Assembly (NCBI GenBank): GCA_009763385.1
Contig: CM019831.1
Span: forward strand, 86,153,845 to 86,217,844
Direction of reading: 5' to 3'
Source: Coix lacryma-jobi var. lacryma-jobi
Lineage: Eukaryota > Streptophyta > Magnoliopsida > Poales > Poaceae
Length of the DNA: 64,000 bases
Position numbers and translations under genes: made by a program. The notes under the pieces are model-generated. The model searched no databases and was not told the DNA's origin. It worked only from the letters and a program-made list of their open reading frames with translations. Positions 31,878-46,000 of this stretch are shown piece by piece; position 1 is the stretch's first letter; each line of letters begins with the position of its first letter.

Positions 31878-34294
31878 GACTCAAAGAAAAACTTGTACTT
31901 GAATTTTTCGCAACGGACGCACCCAATCATCTCCATTTGACCCCAAACTCATGTTTGGTGGGTTTTTGGCACATTCATTTGCGACGGAACGGTGCCACAA
32001 AATCACGTGGGATGGCCATTCTTGCCACTGATGTACCAAAAAACACATAGTTGAATTTTTCACAACGGATGCAACTGATCACCTCTGTTTGACCCAAAAC
32101 TCATGTTTGGTGGGTTTTTGGCACTTTTATTTCTGACGGAACAGTGCAACAAAACTCGCTCGGGAGGGCCATTTTTCCCACTGATGCACCGAAAAACTCG
32201 CGGTTGAATTTTGCACAACGGATGCACCCAATCATCTCTGTTTGACCCAAAACTCATGTTTGGTGGGTTTTTGGCACTTTCATTTCCGACGTTACGGTGC
32301 CGCAAAACTCGCGCCAGTGTGCCGTTATTCCTACTGATGCACCGAAAAACTCGTGGTTGAATTTTTCGCAACGGACGCACCCAATCATTTCAGTTTGACC
32401 CAAAACTCAAGTTTATTGGGGTTTTGACACTTTCATTTCCGGTGGAACGGTGCAGCAAAACACGCACGAGTGGGCCATTTTTCCACCGATGCACCGAAAA
32501 ACTCATAGTTGAATTTTTTGGAATGGACGCACCCAATCATCTCAGTTCGAGCCAAAACTAACTTTTGGTGTGTTTTCGCACTTTCATTTCCGATGAAACG
32601 GTGCCGCAAAACTCGCGCGAGAGGGCCGTTTTTCCCACTGATGCAAAAAAAACTCGCGGTTGAATTTTTTGCAACGGACGCACCCAATCATCTCAGTTTG
32701 ACCCAAAACTTATGTTTGTTGGGTTATTGCCACTTTTGTTTCCGACGAAATGGTGCCGCAAAACTGACACGAGATGACCGTTTTTCCCACTGATGCACCG
32801 AAAAACTCGCGGTTTAACTTTTCGCAATGGATGCACCCAATCATCTCTGTTTGACCCAAAACTCATGTTTGGTGGGGTTTTGGCACTTTCATTTCTGATG
32901 GAACGGTGCCATAAAACTCACGCGATAGGGCCGTTTTTCCCACTGATGCACCAAAAAACTCGCGGTTCAATTTTTCCCAACGGACGCACCCAGTCATCTC
33001 CATTTGACCCAAAACACATGTTTGGTGGGGTTTTGGCACTTTCATTTCCGTCAGAACGGTGCCGCAAAACTCACACCGGTGGGCCATTTTTCCCACTGAT
33101 GCATCGAAAAAACTCACATTTCAATTCTTCGCAACGGACGCACGCATTCATCTCATTTTGACCCAAAACTCATGTTTGGTGGGTTTTTGGTACTTTCATT
33201 TCTGACGTTACGGTGCCGCAAAACTCGCGCAAGTGGGTTGTTATTCCTACTGATGCACCAAAAAACTTGGGGTTGAATTTTTTGCAACGGACGCACCCAA
33301 TCATCTACGTTTGATCAAAAACTCATGTTTGTTGGGTTATTGCCACTTTTGTTTCCGACGAAATGGTGCCGCAAAACTCAAACGAGATGGCCGTTTTTCC
33401 CACTGATGCACCGAAAAACTTGCGGTTCAACTTTTCGCAATGGATGCACCCAATCATCTCTGTTTGACCCAAAACTCATGTTTGGTGGGGTTTTGGCACA
33501 TTCATTTCCGTCGGAACGGTGCCGCAAAACTCGCGCCGGTGGGCAGTTTTTCCCACTGATGCACCGAAAAACACGCAGTTCAATTTTTCACAACGGCCGA
33601 ACTCAATCATCTCAGTTTGACCCAAAACTCATGTTTGGTGGGTTTTTGGTACTTTCATTTCTGACGTTACGGTGCCGCAAAACTCATGCAAGTGGGCCGT
33701 TATTCCTACTGATGCACCGAAAAACTCGTGGTTGTTTTTTTCGCAACGGACGCACCCAATCATCTCAGATTGACCCAAAACTCAAGTTTATTAGGGTTTT
33801 GGCACTTTCCTTTCTGGCAGAACGGTGCAGCAAAACTCGCACGAGTGGGCCATTTTTCCACCGATGCACCGAAAAACTCATAGTTGAATTTTTTGGAATG
33901 GACGCACCCAATCATCTCAGTTTGACCCAAAACAAATGTTTGGTGGGTTTTTCGCACATTCATTTCCGACGGAATGGTGCCGCAAAACTCGCGCGAGAGG
34001 GCTATTTTTCCCACTGATGCAAAAAAACTCGCGGTTGAATTTTTTGCAACGGGCGCACCCAATCATCTCAGTTTGACCCAAAACTCATGTTTGGTGGGTT
34101 ATTGGCACTTTTGTTTCCGACGAAATGGTGCCGCAAAACTCACACGAGATGGCTGTTTTTCCCACTGATGCACCGAAAAACTCGCGGTTCAACTTTTCGC
34201 AATGGACGCACCCAATCATCTCCGTTTGACCCAAAACTCATGTTTGGTGGGTTTTTGGCACTTTCATTTCTGATGGAACGGTGCCATAAAAGTC

Positions 34295-36850
34295 ACACGA
34301 GAGGGCCGTTTTTCCCACTGATGCACCAAAAAACTCGCGGTTGAATTTTTCGCAATGGACGCACCCAATCATCTCTGTTTGACTCTAAACTCATGTTTGG
34401 TGGTGTTTTGGCACTTTCATTTCCGTCGGAACGGTGCCGCAAAACTCGTGCCAGTGGGCCGTTTTTCCCACTGATGCACCGAAAAAGCTCGCAGTTCAAC
34501 TATTCGCAACGGACGCACCCAATCATTTTAGTTTGACCCAAAACTCATGTTTGGTGGGTTTTTCGCACTATCATTTCCGACGGAACGGTGCCGCAAAACT
34601 CACGCGAGAGGGCCGTTTTTTGCACTATTGCAAAAAAAACTCGCGGTTGAATTTTTTGCAACAGACGCACCCAATCATCTCAGTTTGTCCCAAAACTCAT
34701 GTTTGGTGGGTTATTGCCACTTTTGTTTCCGACAAAATGGTGCCGCAAAACTCAAACGAGATGGCCGTTTTTCCCACTGATGCACCAAAAAACTCGCGGT
34801 TCAACTTTTCGCAATGGACGCACCCAATCATCTCTGTTTGACCCAAAACTCATGTTTGGTGGGTTTTTGGCACTTTCATTTCTGATGGAACGGTGCCATA
34901 AAAGTCACGCGAGAGGGCCGTTTTTCCCACTGATGCACCAAAAAACTCGCGGTTCAATTTTTCCCAACGGATGCACCCAGTCCTCTGCGTGACCCAAAAC
35001 TCATGTTTGATGGGGTTTTGGCACATTCATTTCCGTCGGAACGGTGCCGCAAAACTCACAACGGTGGGCCGTTTTTCCCACTGATGCACCGAAAAAACTA
35101 ACAGTTCAATTTTTCGCAACAGACGCACGCAATCATCTCATTTTGAGCCAAAACTCATGTTTGGTGGGTTTTTGGTACTTTCATTTCTGACGTTACGGTG
35201 CCACAAAACTTGCGCGAGTGGGCTGTTATTCCTACTGATGCACCGAAAAACTTGGTGTTGAATTTTTTGCAACGGACGCACCCAATCATCTACGTTTGAT
35301 CAAAAACTCATGTTTGGTGGGGTTTTGGCACATTCATTTCCGTCGGAACGGTGCCGCAAAACTCACGTCGGTGGGCAGTTTTTCCCACTGATGCAAAAAA
35401 AACTCGCAGTTGAATTTTTTGCAACGGACGCACCCAATCATCTCAGTTTGACCCAAAACTCATGTTTGGTGGGTTATTGACACTTTTGTTTCCAACGAAA
35501 AGGTGCCGCAAAATTAACACGAGATGACCGTTTTTCCCACTAATGCACCGAAAAACTCGCGGTTCAACATTTCGCAATGGACGCACCCAATCATCTCCGT
35601 TTGACCCAAAACTCATGTTTGGTGAGTTTTTGGCACTTTCATTTCTGATGGAACGGTGCCGTAAAAGTCACGCGAGAGGGCCGTTTTCCCCACTGATGCA
35701 CCAAAAAACTCGCGGTTGAATTTTTCGCAATGGACGCACCCAATCATCTCTGTTTGATTCTAAACTCATGTTTGGTGGGGTTTTGGCACATTCATTTCCG
35801 TAGGAACGGTGCCGCAAAACTCGCGCCGGTGGGCCGTTTTTCCCACTAATGCACCGAAAAAGCTCGTAGTTCAACAATTCGCAACGGACGCACCCTATCA
35901 TCTCAGTTTGACCCAAAACTCATGTTTCGTGGGTTATTGCCACTTTTGTTTCCGACGAAATGGTGCCGCAAAACTCACACGAGATGACCGTTTTTCCCAC
36001 TGATGCACCGAAAAACTCGCGGTTTAACTTTTCGCAATGGAAGCACCCAATCATCACTATTTGGTGGGTTTTTGGCAGTTTCATTTCTGATGGAACGGTG
36101 CCATAAAAGTCACGCGAGAGGGCCATTTTTCCCACTGATGCACCAAAAAACTCGTGGTTCAATTTTTCCCAACGGACGCACCCAGTCATCTCTGTTTGAC
36201 CCAAAACTCATGTTTGGTGGAGTTTTGGCACTTTCATTTCCAACGGAATGGTGCCGCAAAACTCACACCGGTGGGCCCTTTTTTCCACTGATGCACCGAA
36301 AAAACTCACAGTTCAATTCTTCGCAACGGACGCACGCAATCATCTCATTTTGACCCAAAACAAATGTTTGGTGGGTTTTTGGCACTTTCATTTCCGAAGA
36401 AACGGTGCTGCAAAGGTCGCGTGAGAGGGCCGTTTTTCCCAATGATGCACCGAAAAACTCGCGGTTAAATTTTTCGCAACGTATGCACCCAATCATCACT
36501 GTTTGACCCAAAACTCATGTTTGGTGGGTCTCTGGCACTTTCATTTCCGTCGGAATGGTGCCGCAAAACACGGGCCGGTGGGCTGTTTTTCCCAGTGATG
36601 CAGTGAAACACTCATAATTGATTTCTTCGGAACGGACGCACCCAATCATCTTAGTTTGACCCAAAACAAATGTTTGGTCGGTTTTTGGCACTTCCATTTC
36701 CGATGGAACGGTGCCGCAAAAGTCGCGCGAGTGGGTCGTTTTTCCCACTGATGCACCAAAAAACTCACGGTTGAATTTTTCGCAACGGACGCACACAATC
36801 ATCTCCGTTTGACTCAATACTCAAGTTTGGTGTGTTTTTTGCACTTTTAT
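34295..36850 (+). repeat. Satellite segment, source or copy of a 2.56-kb duplication
   Basis: Near-identical to 40471 to about 43026 at a constant offset of 6176 bp, including monomer-specific changes such as the missing ~19 bp near 36055. Identity drops sharply after about 36850. Confidence 0.85.
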
Positions 36851-39800
36851 TTCCATCGGAACAGTACCGCAAAACTCACACCGGTGGGCCCTTTTTTCCA
36901 CTGATACACCGAAAAAACTCACAGTTCAATTTTTCGCAACGGATGCACGCAATCATCTCATTTTGACCCAAAACTCATGTTTGGTTGGTTTTTGGTACTT
37001 TCATTTCCGACGTTACGGTGCCGCAAAACTCGCGCGAGTGGGCCGTTATTCCTACTGATGCACCGAAAAACTTGGTGTTGAATTTTTTGCAACGGACGCA
37101 CCCAATCATCTACGTTTGATCAAAAACTCATGTTTGGTGGGGTTTTGGCACATTCATTTCCGTTGGAACGGTGCCGCAAAACTCGCGCCGGTGGGCAGTT
37201 TTTCCCACTGATGCACCGAAAAACTCGCAGTTCAATTTTTCACAACGGACGAACCCAATCATCTCAGTTTGACCCAAAACTCATGTTTGGTGGGTTTTTG
37301 GTACTTTCATTTCCGACGTTATGGTGCCGCAAAACTCACGCAAGTGGGCTGTTATTCCTACTGATGCACCAAAAAACTTGTGGTTGAATTTTTCGCAACG
37401 GACGCACCCAATCATCTCAGTTTGACCCAAAACTCAAGTTTATTCGGGTTTTGGCACTTTCCTTTCCGGCAGAATGGTGCAGCAAAACTCGCACGAGTGG
37501 GCCATTTTTCCACCGATGCACCGAAAAACTCATAGTTCAATTTTTTGGAATGGACGCACCCAATTACCTCAGTTTGACCCAAAACAAATGTTTGGTGGGT
37601 TTTTCGCACAATCATTTCCGACTGAACGGTGCCGAAAAACTTGCGCGAGAGGGCCATTTTTCCCACTGATGCAAAAAAAACTCGCGGTTTTTTGCAACGG
37701 GCGCACCCAATCATCTCAGTTTGACCCAAAACTCATGTTTGGTGGGTTATTGGCACTTTTGTTTCCGACGAAATGGTGCCGCAAAACTCACACGAGATGG
37801 CCGTTGTTCCCACTAATGCACCGAAAAACTCGCGGTTCAACTTTTTGCAATGCACGCACCCAATCATCTCCGTTTGACCCAAAACTCATGTTTGGTGGAT
37901 TTTTGGCACTTTCATTTCTCATGGAACGGTGTCGTAAAAGTCCCGAGAGAGGCCCATTTTTCCCACTGATGCACCGAAAAACTCGCGGTTGAATTTTTCG
38001 CAATGTATGCACCCAATCATCTGCGTTTGACCCAAAACTCATGTTTGGTGGGTTTTTGGCACTTTCATTTCCGTCGGAACGTTGCCGCAAAACACGCGCC
38101 GGTGGGCCGTTTTCCCCACTGATGCACTAAAACACTCATAATTGATTTCTTTATAACGGACGCACCCAATCATCTCAGTTTGACCCAAAACAAATGTTTG
38201 GTGGGTTTTTGGCACTTCCATTTCCGATGGAACGGTGCCCCAAAAGTCGCGCGAGAGGGTCATTTTTCCCACTGATGCACCGAAAAACTCATGGTTGATT
38301 TTTTCGCAACGGACGCACAAAATCATCTCCGTTTGACCCAATACTCATGTTTGGTGTGTTTTTTGCACTTTTATTTCCATCGGAACAGTGCTGCAAAACT
38401 CGCGTCGGTGGACCGTTTTCCCATTGATGCACCGAAAAACTCGCAGTTCAATTTTTCACAACGGACACAACCAATCATCTTAGTTTGATCCAAAACTCAT
38501 GATTAGTGGGGTTTTGGCACATTCATTTCCGGCGGTACGGTGCCGCAAAACTCGCACCAGTGGAACATTTTTTCCAACGATGCACCGAAAAACTCATCGT
38601 TGAATTTTTGGAATGGACGCACCCAAACATCTCAGTTTGACCCAAAACAAATGTTTGGTGGGTTTTTGGCACTTGCATTTCTGATGGAACAGTGTCGCAA
38701 AAGTCACGCGAGAGGGCCGTTTTTCCCACTAATGCACCAAAAAACTCGCGGTTGAATTTTTCACATCGGACGCACCCACTCATCACTGTTTGTCCCAAAA
38801 CTCATGTTTGGTGGGGTTTTGGCACATTCATTTCCGTCGGAACGGTGCCGCAAAAGTCACGCCGGTCGGCTGTTTTCCCCACTGATGCACCGAAAAAACT
38901 CGCAGTTCAATTTTTCGGAACGGACGCACCCAATTATCTCAGTTTGACCCAAAACTCATGTTTGGTGGGTTATTGGCACTTTTGTTTCCGACGAAACTGT
39001 GCCCCAAAACTCTTGCGAGATGGTTGTTTTCCTACTGATGCACCAAAAAACTCGCGGTTGAATTGTTCGCAACGGACGCACCCAATCATCTCAGTTTGAC
39101 CCAAACCTCATGTTTGGTGGGTTTTTGGTACATTCATTTCCGACGTTCCGGTGATGCAAAACTCGCGCGAGAGGGCCGTTATTCCCACTAATACAAAGAA
39201 AAACTAGTTGTTGAATTTTTCGCAACGGACGCACCCAATCATCTTAGTTAGATCCAAAACTCATGTTTAGTGCGGTTTTGGCACATTCATTTCCGGCAGA
39301 ACGGTGCCGCAAAACTCGCACGAGTGGAACATTTTTTCCAATGCTGCACTGAAAAACTCATCGTTCAATTTTTGGAATGGACGCACCCAAACATCTCAGT
39401 TTGACACAAAAGAAATGTTTGGTGGGTTTTTGGCACTTGCATTTCTGATGGAACGGTGTCGCAAAAGTCAAGCGAGAGGGTCGTTCTTCCCACTGATGCA
39501 CCAAAAAACTCGCGGTTGAATTTTTCACATCGGACGCACCCAATCATCTCTGTTTGTCCCAAAACTCATGTTTGGTGGGGTTTTGGCACATTCATTTCCG
39601 TCGGAACGGTGCCACAAAACTCACGCCGGTGGGCCGTTTTTCCCACTAATGCACTGAAAAAACTCGCAGTTCAATTTTTCGCAACGGACGCACCCAATCA
39701 TCTCAGTTTGACCCAAAACTCATGTTTGGTGGGTTTTTGTTACTTTCATTTCCGACGTCACGGTGCCGCAAAACTCATGCAAGTGGGCCGTTATTCCTAC

Positions 39801-40470
39801 TGATGCACCGAAAAACTCGTGCTTGAATTTTTCGCAACGGACGCAGCCAATCATCTTAGTTTGACCCAAAACTCACGTTTATTGGGGTTTTGGCACTTTC
39901 ATTTTCGGCGGAACGGTGCAGCAAAACTCGCACGAGTGGGCCATTTTTTCCACCGATGCACCGAAAAACTCAAAGTTGAATTTTTTGGAATGGACGCACC
40001 AAATCATCTCAGTTTGACCCAAAACAATTGTTTGGTGGGTTCTTGGCACTTTCATTTCTGACGTTACGGTGCCGCAAAACTCGCGCGAGAGGGTCTTTTT
40101 TCCTACTGATGCACCAAAAAACTCGCGGTTGAATTTTTCGCAACGGACGCGCATAATCATCCCAGTTTGACCCAAAACAAATGTTTGGTGTGTTTTTGAC
40201 ACTTTCATTTTTGATGAAACGGTGCCGCAAAAGTCGCGTGAGACGGCCGTTTTCCCACTGATGCACCGAAAAACTCGCGGTTGAATTTTTCGCAATGTAT
40301 GCACCCAATCATCTCCGTTTGACCCAAAACTCATGTTTGGTGGGTTTTTGGCACTTTCATTTCCGTCAGAATGTTGCCGCAAAACACGCGCCGGTGGGCC
40401 GTTTGTCCCACTGATGTACTGAAAAACTCATAATTGATTTCTTCAGAATGGACGCATAATTGATTTCTTC

Positions 40471-43026
40471 ACACGAGAGGGCCGTTTTTCCCACTGATGC
40501 ACCAAAAAACTCGCGGTTGAATTTTTCGCAATGGACGCACCCAATCATCTCTGTTTGACTCTAAACTCATGTTTGGTGGTGTTTTGGCACTTTCATTTCC
40601 GTCGGAACGGTGCCGCAAAACTCGTGCCAGTGGGCCGTTTTTCCTACTGATGCACCGAAAAAGCTCGCAGTTCAACTATTCGCAACGGACGCACCCAATC
40701 ATTTTAGTTTGACCCAAAACTCATGTTTGGTGGGTTTTTCGCACTTTCATTTCCGACGGAACGGTGCCGCAAAACTCGCGCGAGAGGGCCGTTTTTTGTA
40801 CTATTGCAAAAAAAACTCGCGGTTGAATTTTTTGCAACAGACGCACCCAATCATCTCAGTTTGGCCCAAAACTCATGTTTGGTGGGTTATTGCCACTTTT
40901 GTTTCCGACAAAATGGTGCCGCAAAACTCAAACGAGATGGCCGTTTTTCCCACTGATGCACCAAAAAACTCGCGGTTCAACTTTTCGCAATGGACGCACC
41001 CAATCATCTCTGTTTGACCCAAAACTCATGTTTGGTGGGTTTTTGGCACTTTCATTTCTGATGGAACGGTGCCATAAAAGTCACGCGAGAGGGCCGTTTT
41101 TCCCACTGATGCACCAAAAAACTCGCGGTTCAATTTTTCCCAATGGATGCACCCAGTCCTCTGCGTGACCCAAAACTCATGTTTGATGGGGTTTTGGCAC
41201 ATTCATTTCCGTCGGAACGGTGCCGCAAAACTCACAACGGTGGGCCGTTTTTCCCACTGATGCACCGAAAAAACTAACAGTTCAATTTTTCGCAACAGAC
41301 GCACGCAATCATCTCATTTTGAGCCAAAACTCATGTTTGGTGGGTTTTTGGTACTTTCATTTCTGACGTTACGGTGCCGCAAAACTTGCGCGAGTGGGCT
41401 GTTATTCCTACTGATGCACCGAAAAACTTGGTGTTGAATTTTTTGCAACGGACGCACCCAATCATCTACGTTTGATCAAAAACTCATGTTTGGTGGGGTT
41501 TTGGCACATTCATTTCCGTCGGAACGGTGCCGCAAAACTCACGTCGGTGGGCAGTTTTTCCCACTGATGCAAAAAAAACTCGCAGTTGAATTTTTTGCAA
41601 CGGACGCACCCAATCATCTCAGTTTGACCCAAAACTCATGTTTGGTGGGTTATTGACACTTTTGTTTCCAACGAAAAGGTGCCGCAAAACTAACACGAGA
41701 TGACCGTTTTTCCCACTAATGCACCGAAAAACTCGCGGTTCAACATTTCGCAATGGACGCACCCAATCATCTCCGTTTGACCCAAAACTCATGTTTGGTG
41801 AGTTTTTGGCACTTTCATTTCTGATGGAACGGTGCCGTAAAAGTCACGCGAGAGGGCCGTTTTCCCCACTGATGCACCAAAAAACTCGCGGTTGAATTTT
41901 TCGCAATGGACGCACCCAATCATCTCTGTTTGATTCTAAACTCATGTTTGGTGGGGTTTTGGCACATTCATTTCCGTAGGAACGGTGCCGCAAAACTCGC
42001 GCCGGTGGGCCGTTTTTCCCACTAATGCACCGAAAAAGCTCGTAGTTCAACAATTCGCAACGGACGCACCCAATCATCTCAGTTTGACCCAAAACTCATG
42101 TTTCGTGGGTTATTGCCACTTTTGTTTCCGATGAAATGGTGCCGCAAAACTCACACGAGATGACCGTTTTTCCCACTGATGCACCGAAAAACTCGCGGTT
42201 TAACTTTTCGCAATGGAAGCACCCAATCATCACTATTTGGTGGGTTTTTGGCAGTTTCATTTCTGATGGAACGGTGCCATAAAAGTCACGCGAGAGGGCC
42301 GTTTTTCCCACTGATGCACCAAAAAACTCGTGGTTCAATTTTTCCCAACGGACGCACCCAGTCATCTCTGTTTGACCCAAAACTCATGTTTGGTGGAGTT
42401 TTGGCACTTTCATTTCCAACGGAATGGTGCCGCAAAACTCACACCGGTGGGCCCTTTTTTCCACTGATGCACCGAAAAAACTCATAGTTCAATTCTTCGC
42501 AACGGACGCACGCAATCATCTCATTTTGACCCAAAACAAATGTTTGGTGGGTTTTTGGCACTTTCATTTCCGAAGAAACGGTGCTGCAAAGGTCGCGTGA
42601 GAGGGCCGTTTTTCCCAATGATGCACCGAAAAACTCGCGGTTAAATTTTTCGCAACGTATGCACCCAATCATCTCTGTTTGACCCAAAACTCATGTTTGG
42701 TGGGTCTCTGGCACTTTCATTTCCGTCGGAATGGTGCCGCAAAACACGGGCCGGTGGGCTGTTTTTCCCAGTGATGCAGTGAAACACTCATAATTGATTT
42801 CTTCGGAACGGACGCACCCAATCATCTTAGTTTGACCCAAAACAAATGTTTGGTCGGTTTTTGGCACTGCCATTTCCGATGGAACGGTGCCGCAAAAGTC
42901 GCGCGAGTGGGTCGTTTTTCCCACTGATGCACCGAAAAACTCACGGTTGAATTTTTCGCAACGGACGCACACAATCATCTCCGTTTGACCCAATACTCAT
43001 GTTTGGTGTGTTTTTTGCACTTTTAT
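40471..43026 (+). repeat. Satellite segment, second copy of the 2.56-kb duplication
   Basis: Second copy of 34295-36850. Its left junction at 40471 is out of monomer phase and carries a 17-bp direct repeat CATAATTGATTTCTTCA (40429-40445 and 40455-40471), which suggests this is the inserted copy. Confidence 0.85.
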
Positions 43027-46000
43027 TTCCATTGGAACAGTGCTGCAAAACTCGCGCCGGTGGGCCGTTTTTCCCACTGATGCACCGAAAAACTCGCAGT
43101 TCAATTTTTCGCAACGGACGCACCCAATCATCTCTGTTTTACCGAAAACACATGTTTGGTGTGTTTTTGGCAATTTCATTTCTGATGGAACGGTGCCGCA
43201 GAAGCCGCGCGAGAGGGCCGTTTTTCCCATTGATGCACCAAAAATCTCGCGGTTGAATTTTTCGCAGCAGATGTACCCAATCATCTCAGTTTGACCCAAA
43301 CCTCATGTTTGGTGGGTTTTTGGTACATTCATTTCCGATGTTACGGTGATGCAAAACTCGCGCAAGGGCTGTTATTCCCACTAATGCACCGAAAAACTCG
43401 TGGTTGAATTTTTTGCAATGGACGCACCCAATCATGTTAGTTAGATCCAAAACTCATGTTTAGTGGGGTTTTGGCACATTCATTTCCGGCGGAACGGTGC
43501 CGCAAAACTCGCACGAGTGGAACATTTTTTCCAACGATGCACTGAAAAACTCATCGTTCAATTTTTGGAATGGACGCACCCAAACATCTCAGTTTGACCC
43601 AAAATAAATGTTTGGTCGGTTTTGGGCACTTGCATTTCTGATGGAACGGTGTCGCAAAAGTCACGCGAGAGGGCCGTTTTTCCCACTGATGCACCAAAAA
43701 ACTTGCGGTTGAATTTTTCACATCGGACGAACCAATCATCTCTGTTTGTCCCAAAACTCATGTTTGGTGGGGTTTTGGCACATTCATTTCCGTCGGAATG
43801 GTGCCGCAAAACTCACGCCGGTGGGCCGTTTTTCCCACTGATGCACCAAAAATACTCGCAGTTCATTTTTTCGCAACGGACGCACCCAATCATCTCAGTT
43901 TAACCCAAAACTCATGTTTGGTGGGTTTTTGTTACTTTCATTTCTGACATCACGGTGCCGCAAAACTCACGCAAGTGGGCCGTTACTCCTTCTGATGCAC
44001 CGAAAAACTTGTGGTTGAATTTTTTGCAACGGACGCACCCAATCATCTCAATTTGACCCAAAACTCAAGTTTATTAGGGTTTTGGCACTTTCATTTCCAG
44101 CGGAACTGTGCAGCAAAACTCGCACGAGTGGGCCATTTTTTCCACCGATGCACCGAAAAACTCATAGTTGAATTTTTTGGAATGGACGCACCCAATCATC
44201 TCAGTTTGACCCAAAACAATTGTTTGGTAGGTTCTTGGCACTTTCATTTCCGATGGAACGGTGCCGCAAAACTCGCGCGAGAGGCCTGTTTTTCCCACTG
44301 ATGCACAGAAAAACTCGCAGTTGAATTTTTTGCAACGGACGCATCCAATCATCTCAGTTTGACCTAAAACTCATGTTTGGTGGGTTTTTGGTACTTTCAT
44401 TTCTGATGTTACGGTGCCGCAAAACTCGCGCAAGAGGGTCGTTTTTCCCACTGATGCACCAAAAAACTCGCGGTTGAATTTTTCGCAACGGACGCACCCA
44501 ATCGTCTCAGTTTGAGCCAAAACAAATGTTTGGTGGGTTTTTGGCACTTTCATTTCTGATGAAACGGTGCCGCAAAAGTCGGGTGAGGGGGCCGTTTTTC
44601 CCAGCGATGCACCGAAAAACTCGCGGTTGAATTTTTTGCAACATATGCACCCAATCAGCTCGGTTTGACCCAAAAATCATGTTTGGTGGGTTTTTCGCAC
44701 TTTCATTTCCGTCGGAACGTTGCCGCAAAACACGAGCCGGTGGGCCGTTTTTCCCACTGATGCACTGAAACACTCATAATTGATTTCATCAGAACGGACG
44801 CACCCAATTATCTCAGTTTTACCCAAAACAAATTTTTGGTGGGTTTTTGGCACTTCCATTTCTGATGTTACGGTGCCGCAAAAGTCGCGCGAGAGGGTCA
44901 TTTTTTCCACTGATGCAACGAAAAACTCACGGTTGAATTTTTCACAACGGACGCACCCAATCATCTCCGTTTTACCCAAAACTCATGTTTGGTGTGTTTT
45001 TTGTACTTTTATTTCCATCGGAACAGTTCTGCAAAACTCGCGCCGGTGGGCCGTTTTTCCCACTAATGCACCGAAAAACTCGCAGTTCAATTTTTCGCAA
45101 CGGATGCACCCAATCAACAAAGTTTGACCCAAAACTCATGTTTGGTTTGTTATTGGCACTTTTGTTTCCGACGAAACGGTGCCGCAAAACTCACGTGAAA
45201 TGGTCATTTTCCCACTGATGCAACGAAAAACTCGCGGTTGAACTTTTCGCAATGGACGCACCCAATCATCTCTGTTTTACCCAAAACTCATGTTTGGTGG
45301 ATTTTTGGCACTTTCATTTCTGATGGAATGGTGCCGCAGAAGTCGCGCGAGAGGGCCATTTTTCCCAATGATGCACCAAAAAACTAGCAGTTGAATTTTT
45401 CGCAACAGATGCACCCAATCATCTCAGTTTGACCCAAACGTCATGTTTGGTGGGGTTTTGGCACATTCATTTTCGTCGAAACGGTGCCGCAAAACTCACG
45501 CCAGTGGGCCGTTTTTCCCACTAATGCACCGAAAAAACTCGCAGTTCAATTTTTCACAACGGACGCACCCAATCATCTCAGTTTGACCCAAAACTCATGT
45601 TTGGTGGGTTTTTGTTACTATCATTTCCGACGTTACGGTGCCGCAAAACTCACGCAAGTGGGCCGTTATTCGTACTGATACACCGAAAAACTCGTGGTTG
45701 AATTTTTTGCAACGGACGCACCGAATCATCTCAGTTTGACCCAAAACTCAAGTTTATTGGGGTTTTTGGCACTTTCATTTCCGGCGGAACGGTGCAGCAA
45801 AACTCGCACGAGTGGCCCATTTTTTCCACCGATGCACGGAAAAACTCATAGTTGAATTTTTTCTAATGGACGCACCCAATCATCTCAGTTGGACCCAAAA
45901 CAAATGTTTGGTGGGTTCTTGGCACTTTCATTTCCGATGGAACGGTGCCGCAAAACTCGCGCGAGAGGGCCGTTTTTCCCACTCATGCACAAAAAATCTC

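Noticed and set aside
33325..34017. Open frames of 60-230 residues across the satellite, such as a 230-codon frame here
   Set aside because: The monomer is about 153 bp, which is 51 codons, so a frame open in one monomer stays open in the next. Products are repeated low-value peptides seen in several frames and on both strands.
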